Assembly (NCBI RefSeq): GCF_004283755.1
Contig: NZ_SHMH01000007.1
Coordinates: forward strand, 233,763-297,762
Origin: Pseudoxanthomonas winnipegensis
GTDB taxonomy: Bacteria > Pseudomonadota > Gammaproteobacteria > Xanthomonadales > Xanthomonadaceae
Direction: 5' to 3'
Length of the DNA: 64,000 nt
Shown in pieces: positions 46,510 to 54,470 of this stretch (position 1 is the first letter of the stretch; every line of letters starts with the position of its first letter). A program made the position numbers and the translations under genes. The notes beneath the pieces were generated by a model. It was not told the DNA's origin. It worked only from the letters and a program-made list of their open reading frames with translations, and did no database searches.

Positions 46510-46790
46510 CGGATCACCGCCAGTGTGTGGATGGTGAAATCGCTCCCGTAATAGGCCCAATCCCGTCCGGCAGGGTGGCGCCTCATCCAGGCTTCGTTGA
46601 GCTCCCACCAGGCCTCGGCTGCAGCGGTATCCGCGACCTCGTCCCCAGTGTCAGGTGGGCACACTGGCTTGCGCGCGACGTGCTGTCGCACGCGTTCCAT
46701 GAAGGCATCGGCACGTTCACGCGAAGCATATGCCCTGATCGGCGTGTTGCACTCGTGGGCCGCGTCGGCAGTGATTACGTGGATTTTCAT
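46506..46790 (-). CDS. Small phage protein, unrecognised
   Basis: 94 residues (MKIHVITADAAHECNTPIRA). It starts with beta-strand character. A region with a YASRERADAFMERVRQHVAR helix follows, and then an acidic, Trp-rich end (AWWELNEAWMRRHP). It is coupled by short overlaps to the genes on both sides. No family is recognised. Confidence 0.7.
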   Translation of the reverse strand: MKIHVITADAAHECNTPIRAYASRERADAFMERVRQHVARKPVCPPDTGDEVADTAAAEAWWELNEAWMRRHPAGRDWAYYGSDFTIHTLAVIR

Positions 46791-47008
46791 GGGGCCTCCG
46801 GCGATGCGATCCGGCTTCCATCGCGGCCATGCCACTCGTCGCAGACGCCCCGGTGGGTCACAGTGAAGTCGCCGAAGGTGCAGCGCTCCACCGTCTTATG
46901 CGGCATGGACGGCCGTCGGTTGAACCTGCGCTGGAAGTAGACGCAGGTGAAGCAGCGGGGCGGGTCCGGATCGTAACCCTGCTCGACGATGGCATGCCGG
47001 TTGCTCAT
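46787..47008 (-). CDS. Small Cys-rich phage protein
   Basis: 73 residues (MSNRHAIVEQGYDPDPPRCF). Four cysteines in the order CFTC...C...C (RCFTCVYFQRRF, VERCTFGDF, GVCDEWHG) suggest a small zinc-binding fold. It overlaps rdgC by ATGA and the next gene by 4 bp. Its function is unknown. Confidence 0.72.
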   Translation of the reverse strand: MSNRHAIVEQGYDPDPPRCFTCVYFQRRFNRRPSMPHKTVERCTFGDFTVTHRGVCDEWHGRDGSRIASPEAP

Positions 47009-47907
47009 GCAGCCTCCGAGAGCTTGAAAGCCTGCACCAGCACCGAGAACAGCCTGGCCAGCTCGCCGGCCATCAGCGCGAAGCGAGCGTCCAGCTCGGC
47101 CAGCGCGCTCTGCGCATCGGCGCTTTCCAGCGACTCCAGCGCGCCATCCAGGAACCGCAGCTTGCGCACCACCATCGTTTCGTCCAGGTCGAACGCGACG
47201 TGGTCGTCCAGCACCAGCGCAAGCCTGGTGCATTGGCGGCCGGCTTCGAGGTGCTCGGCGACCTCTTCCCCGCGCAGCTCGAGGCGGTAGCACTTCACGG
47301 TGCCGCCACCCTCGATCGGATCTTCCAGCGTGCAGTCCTCGCCCAGCGCCAGGCCCTCGGGCATCGGGTCGCCGGCGAGCCAGCCGGTCAACACGGAGCG
47401 CGGCGCGATCTCGCAGTTCAGCGGCAACGCTGGAAAGCTGCCGAGCGCGTTGCGGATCTCGCTCACCAGGCCTTCGGCCGCACGGCGGCTGCTGGTGTCC
47501 ACCGCGATGTAGGCCTGGCGCCGGTCCAGCAGCGCATCAAGGCGGGATGGTTTGACGAACGCGCCGGGCAACAGCTCGGCCACGACATCGTCGCGCAGGC
47601 GCTTGCGCGCACGGCCCCCCGGACGTCGCCCCTCGCGGCGATAGATCGCTTCCAGGCGCTCGTTGAGCACCTTGTCGATCACCGCCGGTGGTAGCAGTTT
47701 GTCCTCGCCGGACAGGGTCAGCCAGATCGCATCGCCGCACTGATGCGTCGGCGCCTCCTGGTCCCGGCCGAGGGGCGACGTAAACCCGCGCGAGCTGAAC
47801 TCCAGAGCACCCACTGGCTTGAGCCAGTTGGCGCGCACGCCTTCGTCCAGCTGGTCTAGGACCAGGCTGCGCGGGAAGCGGTAGAAGGTCAGAGCGCGGA
47901 AAAACAT
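47005..47907 (-). CDS. rdgC: Phage-borne RdgC-like recombination protein
   Basis: 300 residues. The start MFFRALTFYRFPRSL, the KLLPPAVIDKVLNER segment, and RRAYIAVDTSS- and LTGWLAG-type stretches match RdgC, the ring-shaped DNA-binding protein that limits RecA. Chromosomal RdgC is of similar size, but this copy lies inside the overlapping early operon, so it is phage cargo. It may take the place of Gam-type functions in controlling recombination during replicative transposition. Confidence 0.85.
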   Translation of the reverse strand: MFFRALTFYRFPRSLVLDQLDEGVRANWLKPVGALEFSSRGFTSPLGRDQEAPTHQCGDAIWLTLSGEDKLLPPAVIDKVLNERLEAIYRREGRRPGGRARKRLRDDVVAELLPGAFVKPSRLDALLDRRQAYIAVDTSSRRAAEGLVSEIRNALGSFPALPLNCEIAPRSVLTGWLAGDPMPEGLALGEDCTLEDPIEGGGTVKCYRLELRGEEVAEHLEAGRQCTRLALVLDDHVAFDLDETMVVRKLRFLDGALESLESADAQSALAELDARFALMAGELARLFSVLVQAFKLSEAA

Positions 47908-47909
47908 GG

Positions 47910-48209
47910 TCAGTCGTCCTTCTTCTTGGCGGGCTGCACCAGCGGAATGCGCAGGAACCGCTCGACGGCGTCCCAGGACCAGCCAAGCAGGTGCAGCAGG
48001 TGCAGGAACGCAACCCACGTGTTGACGACTGGCACCAGCGGGGCGACCAGCAGCAGCTGCAGGGCGCGGCCCAGGGTCGCCTTCGGCTGGTAGAACGTCC
48101 CCTCGCGCGCGCGCCTGTCGGCCTGGATCACGCCGTGGAGCACGCAGGCGCCGCGGCCCAACGCCAGCGCGACGCTGCAGACGTAGACGATCAGGAGGAT
48201 GTCACGCAC
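47910..48209 (-). CDS. Small membrane protein of the early operon
   Basis: 99 residues from a GTG at 48209 that overlaps the DUF3164-like gene. It has an N-terminal membrane helix (ILLIVYVCSVALALGRGACV), a polar middle, then a second hydrophobic stretch (ALQLLLVAPLVPVVNTWVAF) and a Lys-rich end. It could affect the host membrane or exclude other phages, but nothing in the sequence decides. Confidence 0.65.
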   Translation of the reverse strand: MRDILLIVYVCSVALALGRGACVLHGVIQADRRAREGTFYQPKATLGRALQLLLVAPLVPVVNTWVAFLHLLHLLGWSWDAVERFLRIPLVQPAKKKDD

Positions 48210-48807
48210 CGCCCACCTCCACGTCCACGATCTTCCAGCGGCTGCGGCCGCCGCCCAGGTCCTCCAGCCGCACCACGTCAGCGCTGGGCCGATAGCCCAG
48301 CTTCGCGGCGAGGCGGCGAACGGCTTCCGCGTCGGACCAGGTGCGCCGCAGCGACAGCACCTCGCCGGTCTTGATGTTGCCGTCCTGGTCCACCCGGAAC
48401 GCGTTGTTGACCAGCGTGCGCAGCTCGGCCCGCGCGCCTTCGGTCCAGTCGTTGAGGCACTCATCGATGAGCGCTTTGGCCGCCTGCAGGCGCTCGTCGA
48501 ACGTGATGCTGTCCTGGATCGCACGCACCACCTTGTAGCGCCCGTCGAAGGACAGCAGGGTCACGTTGCCCTTGTCGCCGCCGATGCGCGCCCCGTACTG
48601 CTCGGCCGACAGTTGGACGAAGGCGGCGATATCGTCGAAGACGCCGCGCTTGAACGCGCGCAGCGCATCGCGCAGCGCCAGGGCGCACTGGATCTTCTCC
48701 TGCACCAGCGTGTCGCGCGCCAGGTCGATCGCCTTGATCTGCGACTCGGGCACCATGTGGCCGGCGCGGTTCTCGCGGTAGCCATCGGGAATGGGTTGAG
48801 CGTTCAT
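48202..48807 (-). CDS. DUF3164-like Mu-type early protein
   Basis: 201 residues (MNAQPIPDGYRENRAGHMVP). It matches the DUF3164 family commonly found in the early region of Mu-like phages: QIKAIDLARDTLVQE, TLLSFDGRYKVVRAIQDSIT, LIDECLNDWTEGA, LVNNAFRVDQDGNIKTG. Its biochemical role is unknown. Its start overlaps the previous gene's stop by one base. Confidence 0.8.
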   Translation of the reverse strand: MNAQPIPDGYRENRAGHMVPESQIKAIDLARDTLVQEKIQCALALRDALRAFKRGVFDDIAAFVQLSAEQYGARIGGDKGNVTLLSFDGRYKVVRAIQDSITFDERLQAAKALIDECLNDWTEGARAELRTLVNNAFRVDQDGNIKTGEVLSLRRTWSDAEAVRRLAAKLGYRPSADVVRLEDLGGGRSRWKIVDVEVGGA

Positions 48808-49136
48808 CAGTCTTTTCCTTGGTTGAGGCCTGGCCGGTTGCCGCCGGTGTTGGCAGGGGGAAGCTCTCGCGGTTCGGGCCTGATGCGCGGATCGGGCGTA
48901 ATGAAGGTCGGCACACCGTCGATTTCCACCGGGCTCAGCGCCTGCAGCAGGTCCCGGCGCCACTTCGCGGCGGCCGATTTGTTGAGATCCAGCAGGCCGC
49001 AGATCTGCTTGACGGTCAGCAGCTGCACGGGCACGTGCTGGGCCCACAGCGCGAAGCGCATCGCGCGGATGCGGTCGTGCTTGGGCCGACCCCGCGGCCG
49101 GGGGTTGCGCTGTGCGGGAGTACGGTGGACGCCCAT
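48807..49136 (-). CDS. Phage early protein with helix-turn-helix look
   Basis: 109 residues from the ATG at 49136. The basic N-terminus (RNPRPRGRPKHDRIRAMR) looks like an AT-hook-like patch. LTVKQICGLLDLNKSAAAKW can form a helix-turn-helix. The tail is Pro-rich. It is probably DNA-binding, and no family is recognised. It follows the 169-residue gene by 4 bp. Confidence 0.65.
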   Translation of the reverse strand: MGVHRTPAQRNPRPRGRPKHDRIRAMRFALWAQHVPVQLLTVKQICGLLDLNKSAAAKWRRDLLQALSPVEIDGVPTFITPDPRIRPEPRELPPANTGGNRPGLNQGKD

Positions 49137-49140
49137 CGCG

Positions 49141-49650
49141 CTAATCCACTCCGAAGAACTTGTCGAAGTGACGGTGCAGCGAATCGACGATCCGACCGCC
49201 CACATAGGGGGACAGCTCGTCATCCGCCGACTCGGCACGCTCGGCGCAGACCACGCCCACCGAGGGCGCTAGCGGGCCGCTGGTGAATGCGGGGCCGCGG
49301 TACGCCAGCGGTTCGCGCATGTCGGCCGGTGCGTGCGGCTTGGGGACGGGCGCCTCGGCCGGCGCGGCCGTGCGCTTGGAGACCACAGAGGCGTCCAGGT
49401 CGCCTTGCCATCCCGAGGACAGCCGGTAGGTGTAGGGCTTGGCGATGCTGACGCGCTCGATCATTCCGCTGATGTGCGCCTTGGCGACGATGCCCGCGAC
49501 GTAGGGCCGGTAGCGGTATCCAAGCGCCATGACGCGCTCGATCAGCTCGAATGCGGTGAGGACGGCGCCACCGGCCAGGACTTGCGCGATAGAAGCCTGC
49601 GCACTGCGGTTGAGCTCGGCGACGCTGATGGTCTTGGCGGTGTCAGCCAC
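49141..49650 (-). CDS. Phage early protein at the inversion junction
   Basis: 169 residues if started at the GTG at 49650. The first half (ELNRSAQASIAQVLAGGAVL, then FELIERVMALGYRYRPYVAG) looks like a winged-helix domain, and the second half is Pro/Ala-rich and acidic. Its upstream DNA immediately becomes the opposite-strand tail fragment, so the start and the first residues may have been altered by the rearrangement. It is the first surviving gene of the early operon. Its promoter is lost or hidden in the junction. Confidence 0.62.
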   Translation of the reverse strand: MADTAKTISVAELNRSAQASIAQVLAGGAVLTAFELIERVMALGYRYRPYVAGIVAKAHISGMIERVSIAKPYTYRLSSGWQGDLDASVVSKRTAAPAEAPVPKPHAPADMREPLAYRGPAFTSGPLAPSVGVVCAERAESADDELSPYVGGRIVDSLHRHFDKFFGVD

Positions 49651-49651
49651 G

Positions 49652-49846
49652 GAGCACCCCCGTCGATTTGAACCGATCGGTGGCGATGCTGGCTCCTCGA
49701 GCCTCAACCAGCGCCTGCGCCTGGTGGTCGTCGACGACCCCAACCGCATCCCCGCTGCGCTCAAGAGCGAAGTCGGCGAGGAGTCCTTCCTGTTCCATGC
49801 CGGGCGCAACACCGAGACGCTCAAGCAACTGCTGGGAATCAACTGA
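49652..49846 (+). pseudogene. 3' fragment of a phage tail-region gene
   Basis: The plus strand encodes SSSLNQRLRLVVVDDPNRIP, AALKSEVGEESFLFHAGRNT and a stop that overlaps the next start (TGATG). This spacing shows it was part of the tail operon. Its 5' part is missing because the inverted early operon begins right here (within about 49650-49690). Confidence 0.55.
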
Positions 49847-50745
49847 TGGCCTACGTCGAAGGCACGGCGAGCAGCTACACCGACTTGCTCGACAAGCTGC
49901 GCAATTTCCTGACCACCGATGCCGACCTTGTCAACGCGGGTCGGCAGTGGCAGCAGCTGCGCTGGGACAACAACGAGCTGATCCTCCGCGCGCCAGGCCT
50001 GGACGGTAACCAGCAGATCCACGTCGGCGCCCGCGCGCTCGCCTTCCCGAGCCTGGATGCCTACAACTTCGGTGTGATCGGCGCCATGTCGTACAACGCG
50101 GCGCTGGCGTTCACCGGCCAGCCCGGGACCTCCCCCGAGCGCTACGTGCCCCTGTGGAATGACGTCATTCCGTACACGTTCGTGGCCAACGGCCAGCGCT
50201 GTGTGGTGGTGGCGAAGGTCAGCACGCGCTACATCCCCTTCTACCTGGGCTACGGCTTGCCCAATGCGCTGACGGGGGACTACCCCGCGCCGATTTACGT
50301 AGGTGGCTGCACGGGTGGCCAGACCGATCGCTGGTCGAGCAACGATATCGGCTTCCGCAGCTTCGCAGATCCTGGGACGGGCTGTGACGTGCTGGCACCG
50401 TCCGGGGCGTGGCAGCAGGTGCGCAACTTCTACAACTCGGGCAGCGGCGAGGCTGAGGACGGCGCTGCGTGCGTCTGGCCCTATGCGGGCATGGCCACAG
50501 GCAGCACCGAGCTACTGCGCTCCCTGCGTGACAACGGGGATGGCACCTACACCGCTTTCCCCCTGACGGTCATGGGCCTGCAGCCCAATCCGGAGATCTA
50601 CATGGATCTGCAGGGCTGCCGCTACGTCTCCGGCTTCGGGAACGCCGCGGGGACCATCATCACGATCGACGGTGTGCAGCATCTGGTCGTGCCCAACATT
50701 TTCCGCAGCGATCGCTGGGGCTACTGGCTGCTGGAGTTGACCTGA
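49846..50745 (+). CDS. Phage tail-region protein 1
   Basis: 299 residues (MAYVEGTASSYTDLLDKLRN). A small helical start is followed by a beta-rich body with many Gly, Tyr and Trp residues and ends GYWLLELT. It resembles structural proteins near the tail tip of transposable siphophages, but I do not know an assigned function. It overlaps its neighbours by TGATG. It is distantly similar to the next protein at both ends, so the pair may have arisen by duplication. Confidence 0.72.
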   Translation: MAYVEGTASSYTDLLDKLRNFLTTDADLVNAGRQWQQLRWDNNELILRAPGLDGNQQIHVGARALAFPSLDAYNFGVIGAMSYNAALAFTGQPGTSPERYVPLWNDVIPYTFVANGQRCVVVAKVSTRYIPFYLGYGLPNALTGDYPAPIYVGGCTGGQTDRWSSNDIGFRSFADPGTGCDVLAPSGAWQQVRNFYNSGSGEAEDGAACVWPYAGMATGSTELLRSLRDNGDGTYTAFPLTVMGLQPNPEIYMDLQGCRYVSGFGNAAGTIITIDGVQHLVVPNIFRSDRWGYWLLELT

Positions 50746-51653
50746 TGGCTTACCAGACTGGCACCGCTAACACGCCAACCGCGTTGGTCTCTTCGCTGGC
50801 CGGCTTCGCTGGCGCGAACGGTTGGACCACCACGGCGCTGGCCGACGGTGCAATCGGCTTCACCGCGCCGGATGGTGCGACCTTCGCGCTGCAGCCCACG
50901 GCGGACACCATCGAGCTGCGCGGCTGCGTTGGCTTGAGCAGCGGCGCGGCTGCGGACGCCCAGCCGAACGTGGTCGATACACCGGCGGTCTGCAACTACA
51001 TCGCAGGCCCGTACACCGGCTACACCTTCTTCGGCGGCGCTGAGGCGGGCGCCCCGTACCTGCACGTGGTCATCGAGTCGGAAGCCGGGGTGTTCCGGTC
51101 GTTCTCGCTCGGACGCCTGGTGAAGTTCGATAGCACCGCCGGCGGGGAGTACGCCACTGCAACGAACTGGTTCGTTGCCGATTGGGCAACGAACTTTCCG
51201 GAGAACTCGTACCACGAGTACTTGCTGGACGGCGCGCATGATCCCGCTGGCAGTGCGGTGGCCTCGCATGTTCGCTTTGATGCCGATGGCGCAAGCAACC
51301 GCTGGATGCCGATCGGCCGCAACTGGGACGGCACGCGGGCGACGGGCTCGATGCGCGGCGGCTTGAATCTGCCGCTCGGCCGCATCGGCTACCAGCGCTA
51401 CAACAAGCTGGTGCCGCTGTTCCCGCTGTACGTCTTCGGTGACCGGCCCAGCAACATGCGCAGCCCGATCGGCTACGCCCCGCACCTGCGCCAGGTGGAC
51501 CTGCGCCTGAATGCGCCGAAGGAGATCATTACGATCGGCGGCGAGGACTGGCAGGTGTTCCCCGCGATCCAGCGCACCGACACGCACGATGTCTACGGCA
51601 GCGCGGTGCCCAGCTCGGCCTACTACGGCTATGCGATCCGGAAGATCGACTGA
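50745..51653 (+). CDS. Phage tail-region protein 2 (paralogue of 1)
   Basis: 302 residues (MAYQTGTANTPTALVSSLAG). It shares the MAY..GTA start and an ITIGGEDWQVFPAIQRTD end with protein 1 (ITIDGVQHLVVPNIFRSD), followed by GYAIRKID. It is beta-rich and lacks membrane segments. A structural role in the tail tip is inferred from its position before the DUF2163-like gene. Confidence 0.72.
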   Translation: MAYQTGTANTPTALVSSLAGFAGANGWTTTALADGAIGFTAPDGATFALQPTADTIELRGCVGLSSGAAADAQPNVVDTPAVCNYIAGPYTGYTFFGGAEAGAPYLHVVIESEAGVFRSFSLGRLVKFDSTAGGEYATATNWFVADWATNFPENSYHEYLLDGAHDPAGSAVASHVRFDADGASNRWMPIGRNWDGTRATGSMRGGLNLPLGRIGYQRYNKLVPLFPLYVFGDRPSNMRSPIGYAPHLRQVDLRLNAPKEIITIGGEDWQVFPAIQRTDTHDVYGSAVPSSAYYGYAIRKID

Positions 51654-53356
51654 TGATCGCGCCCGGCCCCATCGCTGCTATCGGCACCTACATCAATCCC
51701 GCGCTCGGCCAGCGCCGGCCGCTGTGGCCGGCGCCTGTCGGTGCGGATCTGAGTGTGGGCGCTGCAGGTGCGCGCGGCGCGCGGCCGGCGCTCGACGAGC
51801 CCGACCTGACTGCCACGGGCGCGTATGGCGATAACTTCGGGATGCTGAGCTGGTATCAGCGCGTCCACCTGTCGATCACCACACTCGCCTTGGGCAACCT
51901 GGTCAGCAGCCAACTGCAGTCGGTGCGCGTGTGGAATGGATACCTGGATCGCAGCGTCGTCTTCACTGCCGTGGACGTCGCCGGCGGCGAGGGCATGACG
52001 CTGAGCGCGCCGGCGCCGCTGCCGCTGACGCTGGCCACGCTCGAGGCGCAGGCGTGGTCGCTCGCGGTGTCGGTCGACGGCCCGCCCGTCATTGATGCCA
52101 CCCTGACGTGGACCGTCACCAGCGAACCTGCTCTCAAGCTGCACGTGACAGGCAGCCGCGTGACGGCCTGGGGCTGGACGCCGGACTGGGCGGACGGCAT
52201 CAAGGAGCGCCTGTCCTGGCTCACGGACGTGCTGGCCAGCCCCTCGGGCGCCGAGCAGCGCCGGAAGCTGCGGCATTGGCCCGTGCGCACCTGGTCGGCC
52301 ACCGTGCTGGTCGACGGCGATGACCGCGTCAGCATGGACCTGGCGCTCTACGGCTGGGGCGCACGCACGTGGGCGCTGCCGATCTGGACCGACGTGACGT
52401 GGCTTGCCGGCGGAGTCGAGGCCGGCGCCCAGGCGATCGCCCTGGACACCACCCACCTGGATTACCGCGCCGGCGGCCTGGTCATGATCCGCGGCGAGAC
52501 CGCCCAGGATCTCGAAGTCGCGGAGATCCAGGCCGTGCGCGCTGACGGCCTGGATCTGGTCCGGCCGGTCCAGCTCGACTGGGACCCGGGCTGCCGCGTG
52601 TATCCGGTCCGGCTGGCCATGCTGACCGAGCAGCCGCAGCTGACCCGCAAGACCGACGACCTGGTCAGCGCCGACGTCAACTTCCGCTCGATGGAGCCGT
52701 GCGACTGGCCAGCCGCGCCGCCGCCAGCCACTTACCGCGGTGCGCCCGTCCTCGAGGAGCGACCGGAGTGGTCCGAGGACCTGTCAGCGCAGTACGAGCG
52801 GCTGCTGTCGACGCTGGACAACGGCATCAATAACCCGGTGAACACCGACCTGGTCGGCACGGGCATCGCCCTGCAGCAGCACGCCTGGTTCCTCGCGGGC
52901 CGCGCCGAGCGCGGTAGCTGGCGCGGCCTGGCCTACTACCTGGCCGGCCAGCAGAAGACGCTCTGGCTGCCCACGTTCGCCGATGACCTGCGCATCGTCG
53001 CCACCACCGCGGCGACCTCCTCGGCCCTGGACGTGGCCACGGTGGGCTACAGCCGCTTCGGCGTTGGCGGTAAGACAGGCCGGCGCCACATCCGCATCGA
53101 GCTGCGCGACGGCACACGGATCTATCGCCGCATCCTGGGCGCGACGGGCGTCGATCGCGCGACCGAGCGCCTGTCGCTCGACAGCGCGGTCGGCCTCGAG
53201 CTGACCACGGCCAACGTGCTCCGGATCAGCTGGCTGCAGCTGGTGCGCAGTGCCACCGACGACATCGAGGTCGACCACACCACGGACGTGGATGGTGTCG
53301 CCCGCGCCAGCCTGATGCTGCGGGCGGTGCGCGACGATCTGGAGCTGCCGGCATGA
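51653..53356 (+). CDS. Phage tail protein, B3/D3112 type
   Basis: 567 residues, beta-rich. It has an N-terminal domain of about 190 residues, a middle domain (LYGWGARTWALPIWTDVTWL), and a C-terminal domain with a TLWLPTFADDLRIV segment. It lies directly upstream of the DUF2163-like gene, with a 4-bp overlap, an order seen in transposable siphophages. The exact role (distal tail or hub) is not readable. Confidence 0.75.
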   Translation: MIAPGPIAAIGTYINPALGQRRPLWPAPVGADLSVGAAGARGARPALDEPDLTATGAYGDNFGMLSWYQRVHLSITTLALGNLVSSQLQSVRVWNGYLDRSVVFTAVDVAGGEGMTLSAPAPLPLTLATLEAQAWSLAVSVDGPPVIDATLTWTVTSEPALKLHVTGSRVTAWGWTPDWADGIKERLSWLTDVLASPSGAEQRRKLRHWPVRTWSATVLVDGDDRVSMDLALYGWGARTWALPIWTDVTWLAGGVEAGAQAIALDTTHLDYRAGGLVMIRGETAQDLEVAEIQAVRADGLDLVRPVQLDWDPGCRVYPVRLAMLTEQPQLTRKTDDLVSADVNFRSMEPCDWPAAPPPATYRGAPVLEERPEWSEDLSAQYERLLSTLDNGINNPVNTDLVGTGIALQQHAWFLAGRAERGSWRGLAYYLAGQQKTLWLPTFADDLRIVATTAATSSALDVATVGYSRFGVGGKTGRRHIRIELRDGTRIYRRILGATGVDRATERLSLDSAVGLELTTANVLRISWLQLVRSATDDIEVDHTTDVDGVARASLMLRAVRDDLELPA

Positions 53357-54248
53357 GTTTCGACGAGCGCGAGCGCAGCATCGCAAGCGGCGCGCCGGTG
53401 CTGCTGATCGAATTCGGCCGCGGGCCGCTGGTGTGGCGCTATACGAACGCGGGGCGTGACTACGACCTGGGCGGCATCGTCTACAAGGACGTGCCCGGCC
53501 TGACCGGCGACTCGATCAGCCAGACAGGCGAAGTGGAGCGTGACACGGTCAAGCTCACCGTCCCTCCGGATCTGGAGATCATCAAGCACTACGTCGGCAC
53601 CAAGCCCACCACGCGCACGCGGACGGTCCTGCGCGCCTGTCACTTCGGGGAGACCGAGGCGCCGGTGCAGTGGATCGGCTACATCGTGGGCATGCGCCTG
53701 AGCAAGAGCGGTCAGCGTGAGATTGCGTGCCAGTCGATGCAGGCGACCTTCGATCGTCCTGGCCTGCGCCTGTGCTGGTCTCGTGGCTGTCCCTATGCGG
53801 TGTTCGATGACCAGTGCGGCGTCAACCCCGATGACTTCAAAGTCGCTGGCCAGCTCACCGTGCTGGACGGCCAGCGAGTCACCTCCGCCGCCCTGGCCGG
53901 TGCGCCGGAAGTCGACTACTACGTCGGCGGCATGGTCCGCTGGATGAGTGCGGACGGCATCCAGGAGAGTCGCGGCCTGGACGCTTTCGACGCTACGACC
54001 GGCGTCGCATCGGTTTACGGCGGCACGCTGGGCATGGCCACCGGCCAGGCCGCAACCTTCCATCCGGGCTGCGGGTACACCACGGATGTCTGCAACGATC
54101 GTTTCGACAACCTGGTCAACTGCGGCGCCCACCGCGGCATGCCCGGCAAATCCCCTTTCGACGGCACGGATGTTCCCACCGTCGTGACGGACTTGCACGC
54201 CGGCCCGCCACGCTCCGCCAGCCCGCCCCTTCAACCCTCAGCTCACAA

Positions 54249-54344
54249 GGCTCCGCCCCTCCCCTTGCGCAGCAGGGGGAGGCCGGGAGGGGGGTGGCTC
54301 AGATCGCGGCCCGCTCGAACGCAAGCACGCAGAACAACCGCAAA
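54249..54344 (+). repeat. Direct repeat flanking the prophage remnant, right copy
   Basis: It matches the left copy (44410-44504) in the same orientation, nearly perfectly over the first 63 bp and loosely to CAACCGCAAA. The distance between starts is 9839 bp. It is a candidate scar of the insertion or of a deletion between repeats. Confidence 0.8.
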
Positions 54345-54400
54345 GGCAACGCTGGAGCCACGCTTTGGCGCCAACGACGGCACCCATGCCCCGCCAAAAG

Positions 54401-54424
54401 CAAAAGAGGAGGCATGGCCTCCTC
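54401..54424 (-). terminator. Second terminator downstream of the lipoprotein gene
   Basis: The minus strand shows a perfect 8-bp stem (GAGGAGGC / GCCTCCTC) followed by TTTTGCTTTT. Confidence 0.65.
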
Positions 54425-54432
54425 CGCTACCG

Positions 54433-54461
54433 AAAAACGCGGCCGTGCCAGGCACGGCCGC
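54433..54461 (-). terminator. Intrinsic terminator of the lipoprotein gene
   Basis: A perfect 11-bp stem (GCGGCCGTGCC / GGCACGGCCGC) with a 1-nt centre is followed on the minus strand by GTTTTTC. It lies about 10 bp after the stop at 54471. Confidence 0.85.
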
Positions 54462-54470
54462 GTCGTCGGA

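Larger units (their letters stand above)
44627..54177. mobile_element. Rearranged remnant of a Mu-like transposable prophage
   Basis: The left part (44627-49650, minus strand) is a tight early operon ending in gemA and mor, the hallmark of Mu-like phages. The right part (about 49652-54177, plus strand) holds tail genes resembling those of B3/D3112-type transposable siphophages (inferred from the DUF2163-type protein and its neighbours). Transposase A/B, repressor, lysis, terminase, head and tape-measure genes are all missing. The two parts are in opposite orientation, which no intact Mu-like genome shows. The element sits between the ferredoxin gene and a lipoprotein/coaD locus and is flanked by a 95-bp direct repeat. 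Confidence 0.8.

Noticed and set aside
47005..47907. rdgC considered as a chromosomal housekeeping copy
   Set aside because: It shares ATGA-type overlaps with phage genes on its downstream side and lies inside the early operon, so it travels with the phage.
44627..54177. Phage block considered as a gene transfer agent or contractile tailocin
   Set aside because: GemA- and Mor-type genes point to a Mu-like phage. No sheath, tube or baseplate set is complete, and the block is broken.
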